Program-made: the position numbers and the translations under genes
In this document: positions 1-13,450 of the stretch, piece after piece
Layout of the letters: every line of letters begins with the position of its first letter
How positions within the stretch are numbered: the stretch's first letter is position 1
Notes under the pieces: generated by a model
Told to the model about the DNA's origin: nothing
Seen by the model: only the letters and a program-made list of their open reading frames with translations
Databases searched by the model: none
Origin: Rhinolophus ferrumequinum
Lineage: Eukaryota > Chordata > Mammalia > Chiroptera > Rhinolophidae
Direction of reading: 5' to 3'
Assembly (NCBI RefSeq): GCF_004115265.2
Contig: NC_046289.1
Coordinates: 98,445,688 to 98,509,687, forward strand
Length of the DNA: 64,000 bases

Positions 1-2330
<2,330 letters not shown>

Positions 2331-3829
2331 TAGATAAGAGCAAGTTTTGGGAGCCTGATGTATTTCCTCCACCCTTTCAGTTGGCGCTCTTGGCTGCAGT
2401 GGTTGACGCACTGCCGCCTGTTTTACGCCATCCTCATTGTCGGGTCCCAAAGTCCTGCTATTCCTTCCTTCTGGACGTTGACCTTAGACCCTCTTAGCCC
2501 CTCGACTGGCATCGAGCTCCTACCTCCCTCTGTTCCCTACTGTCGTAACCTTCCGCGCTAAGTGTGCACTCCCCGTGCTCGTTACTACCTTGTGCTTTTC
2601 CGCCTCCACCCCTGCTCCCTTGCCCTTCTATCCTGCCCTCCCCATTTGGCCTTGTTTGAGCCTCATAAAAATCTCAGGGCCTGCGGTTCTAGCCTAATTG
2701 CTAGAGTTTAGTTAGACACTAAATTCTATGAGGAAGTCACCATGTACTAATTAATATGAAGAATATTCAGAAGCATTTGCATACAGCGAATATTTATAGT
2801 GTACCTGCAGGGTCCCAGGTTTTCACACCTGCTGTGAAACCTAGATGAAGTTCACAACCTAGTTTCAGGAGCGAGGAAGAGGACGGATGACCTAGCAAAA
2901 CGACCCATAGCGAAGCAGCCAGCAAAGTGCTCTGGCATTGTGTGCGTGGAAATTCAGGAAATGATCTTTTTAAGGGTAATTTTTTTTTTTGCCCTACTGT
3001 GGGGGCAGAGTCCCAGAGAGCAGTTCCCAGGCTCTCCGCCTCACGTGGAAAGGTGCTGGCCCAGGTAGTAGCTGGCCATCAGCGGTGAGTGATCAGATGG
3101 CCATTAATCGGTTAGCCGTTAGTCACGGATATAACTGCCGTGGCTATGCTAGGGGGTTGGTTGGTTGGTTGGCAGAGAAGTGGACAGTGGGTTGTAGACC
3201 GTGCGAGTCCTGCTTCCTGTGTCTCCAACCCAGCCGCCAGTGAGAATACAGTGGTATGACTCCCCTATCTATGGTATGACTCCCTTGGTGTTCCTTTTTG
3301 GCCTCACCATGTCCTGCGTTCTTGTGTGGGGAGTGGGACCAGAGTTGCCGCATGACACCTACTCTTGGTTGTCACTCCTTGGTTGACAAGGGAGTTTCTG
3401 TGATTTAGCTGATCCCTGACTCATAGAAGACACCCTGGGGAGAGTCTGTGGAGGGACATGAGAGGAGCCTAGTTAACAATCCTGGTGACCTGAGGGCTCT
3501 GAGAACCTGGAGGAAGGAGCACTGACCGTGAGCCTCACACACGCAAGCCAAAGTAGTCAAAAGTTTTCGACATGAACTGAACAGCTGACGGCTCCAGACT
3601 GAACTTCCTAGCCAGCACTGGGGCTACAGCTATAGCATGTTGTTGATTGAAATGAAAACTACAGCCTCCATAACCTCAGGAATGAGGGTGACAAAAGGTT
3701 CACATGGGAAAAGGTTGGACAAAGGCCATTCCGAAGACAGCCCTCTGTATGGAGGGCTACAGAGCCACCTGTGGTGGGACCACGATTTTCAGCTCATGGA
3801 AATTTTTGATCACATGAACTACTCTGCCT
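2331..3829. other. Intergenic, no recognised feature
   Basis: I see no gene, RNA gene or clear repeat in this stretch apart from a short GGTT run near 3157-3172. Short open frames on both strands are not conserved-looking and have no upstream signals. Confidence 0.5.
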
Positions 3830-3970
3830 CATAATGGTAACTAACATCCCTATTTGATCCTTACAACAAGGGATTCTTACAAAATGATTATGCTCATTTT
3901 GTGGGTAGGGAAACTGAGTCTAAAAGAGGTGTGATCTGCCGAAGAGTGTTTGTTATAATCATCAATACCA
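3830..3970 (-). repeat. MIR SINE fragment
   Basis: The stretch reads as an inverted MIR: a run resembling 'cttacaacaagg' followed by 'tttgtgggtagggaaactgag', the hallmark of the MIR core on the complementary strand. It is diverged and truncated. Confidence 0.5.
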
Positions 3971-4334
3971 AATAATCTGGGTTGCCTCTTCTAGGTTCAT
4001 GGCGGGAGTGCATTTCCCTCTTGAAGTTGAGAGTGATGTGATTTGTTTTGGCCAGTGAGACGTGACATGCATCATTTTCAAGCACACTCATTGCATTTCA
4101 GTTGCAGACACTGTAGCATACTCTTGTCTGTATGGTAATCAGTGATCATGATGATGAAAGCACGTGTGAAAATGAAACTGTCATTCTGGGGTCCCTGAAT
4201 TAATACAATAAGCCCAGGCCTCTGCCAAACTGCATAGAACAGGTAGTGTCTAAATTACTGAGATTCAGAAGTGTTTTCTACTACTGCATATCCTGAACTA
4301 TTCTGGTTAGGGGAAAGATCAAATTCAGGTTGAT

Positions 4335-4850
4335 CCCACAACTACCACCATCCTCTCTACTAAGCTGTGCAGCCTTGGACAAACGACCTAATCTCTCTGA
4401 ATCTTATTTATCTGTCAAATGGGGCTGATGATAGTACCTACTTGTTCGGATTGAATCTGAGTTGTTCTAAATTTTGTGCCTGAGAAGCTGCAAGCCCAAG
4501 GAACACACCAGGTGGCTGAGTTAGGACATGGATTTACTGAGTCTTACTGACCCGGGAGAGTCTCTGGTGGCTCCACACTCAGGCGGAGAAGAAGCCAGGT
4601 TATACAGGTCCAGCAAAGCAAAGAGCATCTTGCAGGAGAGCTCAGCTGGCAGGTCCTGCAGGCCCGCTCTCAGGCACACAGCGTCTCAAGATGCAGGGAG
4701 ACCTAGATTGCCAGCAAGATCATCTGCCCGTGGGCCTGGTCCCTATACTACCTCATAAGATTATGAAAGGAACAAATGAGTAAATTTATGTATACTGTTT
4801 AGACCAGTTATGTTCCTGGTGCACAGTAAACATTCAAATGTTGATGATAA
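4335..4850 (+). repeat. MIR split by a ~300-bp insertion
   Basis: The left half (about 4335-4447) has the MIR core: 'gcagccttggacaaacgacc', the 'tcaaatggggctgatgatag' block and 'tacctact'. The right half (about 4757-4850) carries the MIR tail: 'aaatgagtaaatttatgta' and 'cctggtgcacagtaaac'. Between them sits about 300 bases of unrelated sequence (4448-4756), which may be a fragment of an LTR; I could not name the family. The two MIR halves are collinear, so the insert is younger than the MIR. Confidence 0.55.
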
Positions 4851-5629
4851 TGATAATAAATAATATTGCTACTGCTACTATAATTCCAACTCCAACTCTG
4901 TGAGCTCCAGCACTTGCCATGCTTCTTACAAAAGTTGATTCAGAAAGAAAAGTTTTAAGTATAGTGTTACCAATCAACTCTCAAAGCCTGAAGTTATGAG
5001 GAATCTTTTTAAAACCCAGGGGAAAACATGTCATCAAATCCTACATGACAGTAGCTGTACTTTTAGACCCCTTTTTAGAGGAAAACACATAACTAAAACC
5101 TTCTCATAATGCAGTAATTCTTTAAAGAAATTTACAAATTTGGCTTTTTTCTTTCTGTTTTTAACATTTACATACATTTAAAAATCTCTCTACTGTCAAA
5201 TGCAACTGTGTGGGAGGAGGGCTAGCTCCTTGCAATATCCAACAAGAGCCCTAGGAGTCCTCCGTGCTCAGGCTGGGACATACTTTCCTGGCCTCCGGGG
5301 ACTGCTTGGAGGTGAGCTTTCCAGTCTTTCCAGTACTGACAGCACCTCCTGCTGGCAAGACCCATGTGTGGTAAAGCATTCCAAAGTGAAAGACTTCCAG
5401 GGGTTTTGTTCGGTGTGCTGCATTCAGCCTTTGAAGGATGTCCGTGAAAATGATAACAGTGTTGGTAGAGTTGATTTTGAACTTCCTAATGGTTCCCCTC
5501 GTCCCTCTTGCAAAGATCTCTGCTCCTTTGAAGTTCTTTCCCTTCAGATATACCACCCTTTTTATTCAGATATACCACCCTGGTATCTTCTGACCTCCTT
5601 ACTACCTTTTTTTCCCTACCCTTTCCAAC
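4851..5629. other. Intergenic, no recognised feature
   Basis: AT-rich sequence with a small (GATAAT/TACTAC) low-complexity run near 4840-4890 and a local direct repeat of 'cagatataccaccct' near 5546-5580. No gene is recognised. Confidence 0.45.
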
Positions 5630-6080
5630 TCCTAGCACCAATCTTGAACTTTATGGATGAGTTTGATATCCATATTGATGATCTATTCAATACCCTGGCC
5701 TCTCAGTCCTTTGATCATCTCACCTCCAACAACCTTCTCCTCAACGGAGTCACCCCTTCCAAGGTTACACCTTCAACACTTTGTTTAATCACTGCCAAAA
5801 TGGCTGTGTCTTTGAAATATGAAAATATTTCCCTCTCCATTTACCACCTATCCTTTCAATTCCGAGTGCTAGGGTCCCATTTGCTGTAATTATTCAACCT
5901 CAACAAGACTTCTAATCCATTAATCCCACCAGTTCTCGTCCATTCTTCACTTCCCCCTGGCCCAGCATACAGCCCATGATTCATCATTATAATCGTTTCC
6001 TTACTTATCTCAATCTCCAACACACTCTTCTGGGAAAACTACAGCCTGGCTAAACACTACCGTCTGAGATGAGATTTCAT
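5630..6080 (+). repeat. L2/CR1-type LINE, endonuclease remnant
   Basis: The plus-strand frame over 5653-5740 reads EFDIHIDDLFNTLASQSFDH then LTSNNLLL. This resembles the C-terminal endonuclease motif of L2/CR1 LINEs (FNIHVDDPSN.LASQFLDLLSSN). The downstream sequence continues with recognisable L2-like text before decaying. This explains most of a 229-codon open frame spanning 5200-5889, which is therefore a LINE fossil and not a host gene. Family assignment is from memory of the motif. Confidence 0.5.
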
Positions 6081-6499
6081 GTCTGCATCTGAGCAGCTGG
6101 ATGTTGCCAGAGAAATGTCACATGCAGGCTGAGTGACTTCATTTTAAATTCTTGGTCTCAAACCTCAAATGGGCACTCAGCACCACCTGGCAATCCTGCT
6201 CTTCCATGTGCAGTAAGCAGGTAATCATGAATTTGCAATCACAATGATCATTTCCAAGAAATGCTCATTTCTTTTATTTCTCTAAATCATATTTAATCAT
6301 ATTTAATCCATTCTGAGCACCTTTCTGCTGAGATGACAAGAAATGCAATTTTGGTCCTTAGGAGCCTCTTTCCCTACTTCCCGGAAAATATGTAATTCCT
6401 AGGGTTTTATACAGCCCAGGACATTTTTTTTTTAAAGTGCACTCTGGTGACGGCTGGCGTGTGCATTACCCAAGCCCACATGATCCCTTGAAGGTGAAT

Positions 6500-6695
6500 G
6501 GTTTGGTGCTCCCCATGGCTCCCCTCACCAGCCTCACCTTCCGCCACACTCCCTTTCAGTTCTTTGTGATTGTCCTGCTCCTTCTCACCTTGAGGCTTTT
6601 GCACATTCTGTTCTCTTTGCCCAGAATGCTCAATATTCTGTCCTCTTTGCCTGGTCTAATTCTAATCCTTTGGATGTAAGCTTCAAATCATCCCT
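6500..6695 (+). repeat. L2 LINE fragment
   Basis: The text 'gcttttgcacattctgttct' and 'tttgcccagaatgctc' resembles the L2 segment usually reading 'gcctttgcacttgctgttcc...tgcctggaa'. It is short and diverged. Confidence 0.4.
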
Positions 6696-6732
6696 CCTTA
6701 ACATGAAAATTAAAACCCCGGTGAGATACCGC

Positions 6733-6734
<2 letters not shown>

Positions 6735-6763
<29 letters not shown>
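6735..6763. repeat. (CA)n microsatellite
   Basis: About 14 uninterrupted CA units inside the L1 fragment. Confidence 0.95.
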
Positions 6764-6765
<2 letters not shown>

Positions 6766-7261
6766 AATTTAATAATGGAAAAAAACTGATGATACCAAAT
6801 GTTGGTGGGGATGCAGAGCAACTGGAACTCCCATACACTGCTGGTATGGTATGTATATAAAATGGCAGAACTACTTTGGAGAACTATTTGGCAGTTTCTC
6901 ATAAAGTTAAACATACAAGTCTATGACCAGTAGTTCTACTCTTATATCCTCAATGCCCAAGAGAAATGAAAACATATGTTCATAAAATAATTTGTACAAG
7001 AATGTTCATAGCAACTTTATTCCCAATATCCAAAATAGGAAACAACCCAAATATTTATCAACACGTGAATGGATAAACAAACTAGTATAGTCATACAATG
7101 GAGTACTACTCAGCAATAAAAACGAATAAAACACTGACATATGCAATAATATGGGTGAATCTCAAAAGCATAATGCTGAGTGAAAGAAGTGAGACCAAAA
7201 AAGTATATACTGTACAATTCTGTTTACACAAAATTCTAGAATAGGCAAAAGTAATGTATAC

Positions 7262-8163
7262 AAGGTGTGATAAAAAAAATCTGGTGAATGTTTAAATTAA
7301 AAATAATTATTGCAGTAAAAGATACATTAAACCCCTAAAAATACACCCCCTTGCTTTGAACATTGTTCTTGCCACTTTCTGAAGCAGTTCTGGAAGTCCT
7401 CTTTCATGAGTGTCTTTAGTTGTACTGTCATGGCTGCCTCCATGTCCTGAATTGATTCAGTTTCCTTTCATGGTGATTTTGACTTTGGGAAAAAACCAGA
7501 AGTCGCAGGGGGCCAGATCCGGTGAAAAAGGTGGATGAGGACACACCGTAATGTTTTTATTGGACAGAAAATTGCCGTACCAGAAGCGATGTGTGACACG
7601 GAGACAAAATAGATGAATGCTGTTGCCGAGTGCCATCCAACGGAAAGGCAGGGACCTTTAATATGGGATGCGACGCATCAAGCCTTAGTAATAGTGTGTG
7701 ACAAGTTTCAACTTGTTCAGTGCAGTCGGTCGGGTGTGAGCTACGGTTGAGAGAAGGTATGTTTTAAAGTGTGCCGTAAATCATCCTCCATCATGACAAT
7801 GCTCCGTGTCACACATCACTTCTGTTATATAGCAACTTCTGTCCAATAAAAACATTATGATGTGTCCTCATCCACCTTATTCACTGGATCTGGCACTGTG
7901 CAACTTCTGGCTCTTCCCCAAAGTCAAAATGACCATGAAAGGAAAACATATCAATTCAGGACAAGGAGGCAGCCACGACAGCGCAACTAAAGACACTCAT
8001 GAAAGAGGACTGCCAGAACTGCTTCAGAAAGTGGTAAAACAATGGAATGAGTGCATTTGAAGTGAGCAGGAATATTTGAGGGGGATTAATGGCAATGTGT
8101 CTTTTACTGTAATAATTTTTTTTGTATTTAAACATTCACCATATTGTTTGATCACACCTCATA
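7262..8163. mobile_element. Fold-back mariner derivative
   Basis: Both ends carry the same mariner terminus (left 'aggtgtgat', right 'atcacacct'). Both arms are copies of the 3' end of the same transposase gene in opposite orientation: the left arm (about 7263-7595) reads on the minus strand, the right arm (about 7795-8163) on the plus strand. The right arm translates to CPHPPYSLDLALCNFWLFPK plus VKMTMKGK, the mariner block carrying the third catalytic Asp (here PPYSLDLALCNF; the usual reading is DLAPCDF). About 200 bases of other mariner sequence separate the arms. There is no intact transposase frame, so it is non-autonomous. It sits inside an L1. Confidence 0.8.
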
Positions 8164-8292
8164 TTGATAAAAATCAGATCAGTTTCAGTGCTTTCCTGGA
8201 ATATTGACTGGAGAGGGGTATGTGGGAACTTTCCAGGGTGATGGAAATTTTCTATGTGTTGATCTGGATGATGGTTACACAGATATATGCAA

Positions 8293-9576
8293 TCTGACAA
8301 TTAAGTTCACAAACTCATTCTAGAAAAAGTGCTACATCTCTCAATGCTGAAAATCACTATGGTCACCTTCAAAGTACTCCCCATGGGAAGCTATGCACTG
8401 CCACCATCACCTAGTCCATCCTTCAAAGCAATTTTGGAACTCTTTTTCTGGAATGGCTATCAGAGCTGTCATCGTATTACCCTTGATGTCCTGAATGTCA
8501 TCAGAATGTCTTCCATTCAATATTTCCTTTATCTTTGGGTAAAGAAAGACATCATTGGGGACCAGATCAGGTGAGTAGGGAGGGTGTTCCAATACAGTTA
8601 TTTGTTTACTAGCTAAAAACTCCCTCACAGACAGTGCCATGTGAGCTGGTGCATTGTCGTGATGCAAGAGCCATGAATTGTTGGCGAAAAATTCAGGTCA
8701 TTTTTGTCTAACTTTCTCGCACAGCCTTTTCAGCACTTCCAAATAGTAAACTTGGTTAACTGTTTGTCCAGTTGGTACAAACTCATAATGAATAATCCCT
8801 TTGAGGTCAAAAATGGTTAGCGACATCGTTTTGACTCTTGATTTGGACTGACAGAACAATTTTGGTCATGGAGAATTGGTTGACTGCCATTGTGCACTTT
8901 GACGTTTTGTTTCAGGGTCGTATTGGTACACCCATGTTTCATCACCAGTGATAACATGGGCCAAAACATCATCTTGCCTCTCCAAAAGGTCGTGGCAAAC
9001 TTTAGCTCTCCTTTGCTTTTGTTCATCGGTGAGCTCCTTTGGGACCATTTTTGCACACACCTCTCTCATGCCAAGATTTTCAGTTAAGATTTTTCTAACT
9101 GTTTCTCTATTGATGTTTTCTTGGTCTGCTATGCTTCTCACAGTCAGCGAATGATTTTGACACACAATTTAACGAATTTTTGCAATGTTTTTGTCAGTTC
9201 TGCTCGTTACTGGCTGCCTGACCTCTCTTTATCAGTGACGTGTTCTCTCCCCTCAGAAAAACGTTTAATCCATTTGTACACTGCCGTTTTCTTCACAGCA
9301 TTATCCCCATAAACTTGGACTAACATGTCCCTGATTTTACTTCCACTCTTGCCAAGTTTAACAAGTTTTCATTGTTATAATTCAACATTCTCGTGACAGC
9401 ACACAAAAACATGCAACAACAATAATGAACGCCGCTCAGCAGGACACCGCCACACATCGACACAAACACAGCTGTGAGACATTGATGTACCAAGGTCATG
9501 AAACCTCACTGAGCTGCTTGTACAGTGCTGCCAGTGTAAGCGCACGGTGGCAAGTTCGCAAACGTAATTGTCAGAC
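8293..9576 (-). mobile_element. Mariner element, near full length, inactivated
   Basis: The ends form terminal inverted repeats: 'tctgacaattaagttcacaa' at the left and its diverged complement ending near 9576. At about 1284 bp this is normal length for mariner. On the minus strand, fragments of a D,D34D transposase appear in order: a helix-turn-helix part near 9165-9060 (SLTVRSIADQENINRETVRK), the first Asp block (VITGDETWVYQYDPETK, about 8960-8910), the second (HHDNAPAH, near 8665) and the third (PPYSPDLVPNDVFLYPK, near 8590). The pieces lie in different frames, so the gene is broken. It inserted in the same L1 as the fold-back element. Confidence 0.85.
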
Positions 9577-9734
9577 CTCATATGTATTTGTGAAAATTTA
9601 TTGAAATTATACCTCATAAAAAATGCACAACAAAACCATCCCATTGTCAGGGAAGCCTCTTCTGGGCCCCATAACTCAGCACATACACTCATTGCTCCAT
9701 GTACTTCTTTCTCATATCACTAATCACAGTTGAG

Positions 9735-9965
9735 ATTTTACATCTATTTGCGTGGTTATTTGACTGGCTCCTTCTCTAGACCTCCAGGAGGAGGAAACCA
9801 TAACCATTTTGTTCACTACTATATCTCCAGTGCATAACATAGTACCTGCCAATACCGTGGGTACTTAGTGAATATGTCTTGAGATGAGTCACACAGCTGG
9901 AACCCAGAAGTGAGACTCCTGACTGTCAGTCCAGTGCTCCTTCCACTCTGCCACTCTGAGGATGG
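9735..9965. repeat. L2 tail (+) followed by MIR fragment (-)
   Basis: 9735-9880 resembles the L2 3' end: 'ttttgttcactactatatct', 'cagtgcataacatagtacct', then 'gtacttagtgaata'. 9885-9965 resembles an inverted MIR end with 'cacacagctggaacccagaa' and 'ctccttccactctgccact'. Confidence 0.45.
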
Positions 9966-10014
9966 AGTCCAGTCCTGCCTGAAGGCCCACCTCTAATCCC
10001 ACTTGTCCTGGGAA

Positions 10015-10560
10015 GCCATCTTTATTCACCATTCATTCATTCCTCATTCATTCAACCAATTTTGAGTGGCTACTCTGTGCAAGGGGATGGGTTTATAATG
10101 CTGAACACCTTATGTGGTAGTGGGGGACACAGACATTGAACAATAATGATACAGTTCCTTACTTAATTATAATTTTGGTCTGTGCTAAAAGTAGACATGT
10201 CAGATGCTAAGAAAATGCAATATAGGGACACCTGAGTCTGGAGTAGAAGAAGTTGTCACAAGAAAGTCTCCCGGAGGAAAGGACAGAGAAGCTGTGCTTT
10301 GAAGGAGGCTTAAGAGTTAACCAGGGAAAGATGGAGCAGGCAGAGGCAGGGGAGGTCTGTTCCAGGTGGGTGGAACTGCAGGAGTGAAGGGTCTGCCGTG
10401 GGGAGGAGCGTGTTGAGGTCTGCAGAGAAGCCCCCTGTGCCTGAAACTCAGAGAGCAAGGGGCAGGTACTGAAAGAGGGCTGTTGTGCTCCGATCAGCAA
10501 TGCCCTGAAGACCATGGCAAGGACTTGAGATTATGGTCACCTATGAGGAAACCTGCAGGT
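10015..10560 (-). repeat. L2 LINE fragment
   Basis: Starts with an ATTC-rich segment and 'gagtggctactctgtgcaa', like the reversed L2 3' end. It continues with L2-like text such as 'ggaggtctgttccaggtggg' and 'agagcaaggggcaggtactg'. Diverged. Confidence 0.4.
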
Positions 10561-11264
10561 TGGTTTCTTTAACAAAATCTAGTCCAGAACCTCCTTGGTT
10601 GGGAGTAAAGGAAATCTCTCTACAGAAGCAGCATGAATAATTAACCTGTGCTTTCTAGAAGCCTGCTCATTTGTTACTTTCTATCACCTTTTCCTTCTGT
10701 TGACAACAACTTGTTTAGCTATCCCCTCTAGGCCCAACTATGCTGCCAGGAAGGGGCCGGAGCCCTCTCCTACCTACAGCCATTGTGTGGTGGCTGCTGT
10801 ATCTAAGGGGAAAGTGAGTGAAGGAAGCACAGAGAACCGAGAACAACGTGGTGGGTGGGGAGGGAGGACCAGTCACCTCCCTCCCCCCGCCCGCAGCACA
10901 AGGAGACCCTAGTGATTGCCAAGGCTGGGTGACCAGCCCAGTTACAAAAATTTCCTGGGGCCAAGAGACCCAAGAAAGAAGCTGACAGCCCCAGCAGGAC
11001 ATCAAGAGTCTATTATGGGAACTTACACAGGAAGCAGGTCTGGGGCATCAGCAGGAGGACCTGGATACCCTGCGCACCTATGGCGGGCACTAAAAGATTA
11101 TGCAGAACAGGGCAGGACGAGTAGGACTCCTGGTGCGTGACCCACCCGGAGAAGGGGAAAGCACCGTACATGCTCACTTGGAGCTGGGCAACAGTCGGCT
11201 CCAGGAACTGGCGCCATGGGACAAAGGGGAGGGTTGATTAGACCATCTCTGAGGGGCTTTACTG
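10561..11264. other. Intergenic, no recognised feature
   Basis: Moderately GC-rich single-copy-looking sequence (10690-11220). Short frames exist on both strands but none resembles a known protein. Confidence 0.45.
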
Positions 11265-11930
11265 GAAGCAGACTTCAGGAGTTTATTTGAGCCAGTAACT
11301 GAGGACATGCCCAGAGGCAAGATCTCAACAGGTTGAGAAAATGCTCCAGACAATGGCAGTTTTGCGTGTGTCTTTTTTCATACATTTAGAATCAAAGGAG
11401 AAAATGTAAGGAAGGATACATGAAATCCATTGGTGGTAAATTAAGGAAGTAAAAGAAAGCAAAGGGGAAGTATCTAGAAGTGGATTAAAAGTAACATGGA
11501 GAGATACATACTTGTTTTACATTTGTGGGCACAAGATATTAGGTTGCTGCAAAAGTAACTGCAGTTTAAAAGGTTAAAAATAATTGCAAAAACCGCAATT
11601 ACTTTTACCAACCTCATAGTTAACATTAACAATTACAGGACATAGAGATGGTATATGAAAATGAGTCATGCCCTAATGCAGGTGGTTATGCCCCGGAGGG
11701 GTCTGGAAAAGATGGTTCCTGACATTCCAAGGGTACAGTATCTTAGATGCCCAAAAACAGTGGACAGGGCTCACTTAAGGCAAAGATTTACCGTTTATTA
11801 AGGACTCTATAGGCCTGAAATGTGACTACCCACCACCATGCCCAGTTAGGAATTTACGATCACAAAGCCTCTCGGGCCTGCCAAGTAGCCTCCTGAGTTT
11901 GTCAGGTTTGCTACATAGCCCCTCTTTTCC
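11265..11930. repeat. LTR-like interspersed repeat, copy 1 (fossil)
   Basis: This stretch is clearly paralogous to 55835-56400. Shared blocks include 'gagtttatttgagcca', 'atggcagttttgc', 'tacatgaaatccat', 'acatagagatgg' (with variants) and 'aggctcacttac/aagg'. The composition and length suggest a solitary LTR of an old endogenous retrovirus-like family, but I cannot name it. It is degenerate and carries a younger mariner MITE at 11539-11616. Confidence 0.5.
11539..11616. mobile_element. MADE1-like mariner MITE, copy 1
   Basis: A 78-bp palindromic element flanked by TA on both sides (11537-11538 and 11617-11618). Its outer ends match the Hsmar1/MADE1 terminus: 'ttaggttgctgcaaaagtaa' and 'caattacttttaccaacct'. 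The interior 'cagtttaaaaggttaaaaat' differs from the human MADE1 interior as I remember it. The copy at 55835-56400 shows the same position without the insert. Confidence 0.88.
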
Positions 11931-12029
11931 ATCCATACCTATAAGTCTCCTTCTCTGTACCATTGAAAACTGTTAGCAAGCCTTGCACGATGGGTTAATT
12001 TAACTTATCTCCACATCCACTCTCTCCAT

Positions 12030-12250
12030 CTAGAACAGGAGCTCATCATAACAATCTCTTATATTTTTTCACAGTTCACAAGATGTTTCCACATGAATTA
12101 CCCCATTATTTTACTTGGTTATCGAACTCCATTTCATAAACAAGATAACCGAGGCTCACAAAGGAGACTGACTTGTTCAGTGTCTCCAGTTAGGGGGTAA
12201 TTCTGCCAAATAGAATTTGAAACTAAATCCTTCAGACTCCAAAGGGCATA
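12030..12250 (-). repeat. MIR/L2-type fragment
   Basis: Contains 'aagataaccgaggctcacaa' followed by 'ttcagtgtctccagttaggg', an inverted MIR-type core. Diverged. Confidence 0.4.
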
Positions 12251-13450
12251 TGCTGACGGGGGTTGCATTGCCATCTTGACAATGGCCTGTGACGACCCTC
12301 TTCCGACAGCATGAGTCTTGTCTGCTGATAAAGAAATTTCCTTGGGCAATGTCTGCTGAGGTTGGTATAAGATTGGCTCATCCCCTGGCCAGGAATTTGA
12401 GGTGCTCATCATTTCTTCAGGAAGCACCTTGGGTACCATCTCTACTTGGATGGCCAGTGCAGAAAGGGGGCAGGGCAACTCGACAGCCAAATTAAGCTCT
12501 CCCCGGTCTTAGAGATGGGATTTTTAGGGGCTAATACTAGCCCTCAACTTTGGAGCAATTTAAAGACAGGCAGGAGTCAGGTATTTGACTGGATAAATCT
12601 GCCAAATCAGTGTTAAAATGTTATTAGCAAGCTCATTTGGCTGCTAGACTAATCCGTGTTCTCCAACATCACCTTTATAAGGGGATATTTTGACCTCCTA
12701 GGTAATGTTGTTCTTCCTCTGGGCATTGATATATATAGATATACCTGAAATTGTGGCAGCCATCTTGCTGTTAGCTTGAGGTTAAAGCAATGCTAAGAGA
12801 TGGCAGAGCAGAGATATGGAAAGAACCTGGGCTCCAGATCATATCACAAAGTTAATGAATCAACTAATTCTGGAATCCCTACATCTGGAGTTTCCAATTC
12901 TTTATTGCTTAAGCTAGTTTCCGTTTCTTAGAGCCAAAATAGTGTTTTATGTGAAAAACACTGTTGGCTGCCTGCCCAGTATTTTTTCTCCTTTTCTTTA
13001 TTACTATTAAAATAAGAACCTCATTCCCCCCCACCCCCCCAGGGAAGGAAAAGCAATATGCTAAGCTAAAAAACGCTTTTGTCTTTAGGTTCCTTTTTAG
13101 CGAGGGATGGCCATATATGATCCATTTGATCTTAGCTAATGAGACAGATGAAAATTTCTGAGTAGGGCCTCAGGAAAATCTCTTCAATGGGAATAGATTT
13201 GGTTTTCATGCTTACTCCTTCCTTTTCTCTCTGGGAATGGAGATGTGATGTTTGAAGTTGCTGCAGCCATCTTGTGACAGAGAAGATGAAGATCGAATGC
13301 TAGAGTTGACAGAACTGGAAAAATAAGGTGCCTAGAAACTTTATGACCTCCCTGAACTGCTAAACCAGTTGTTAAATGCCCATACCAGATGTTTTGTTAT
13401 GTGAGAAAAATAAAACTATATTTAGTTAAGCTGCCATTAGTTGTATTTTC
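12251..13450. repeat. Old interspersed repeat fragments, family uncertain
   Basis: Two stretches (about 12750-12880 and 13200-13450) share 'gcagccatcttg' and similar downstream text; the second ends with 'tgttatgtgagaaaaataaa'. This pattern is typical of old mammalian interspersed repeats, possibly LTR-derived, but I do not assign a family. 12251-12750 shows nothing recognisable. Confidence 0.3.

Larger units (their letters stand above)
6700..9625 (+). repeat. L1 3' end interrupted by two mariner insertions
   Basis: Segments 6700-7260, 8164-8292 and 9577-9625 join into one collinear L1 3' end on the plus strand. They contain the 'ggatgcagagcaactggaac' block, 'catacaatggagtactactc', the later 'ggtgatggaaattttctatg' block and the terminal 'aaattatacctcataaaaa'. 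A (CA)n run at 6735-6763 lies inside the first segment. Two different mariner elements sit between the segments, so both inserted after the L1. Confidence 0.8.

Noticed and set aside
5200-5889. A 229-codon plus-strand open frame that might be a gene
   Set aside because: Its second half is an L2/CR1 endonuclease remnant; the first half resembles nothing and has no promoter or splice signals.
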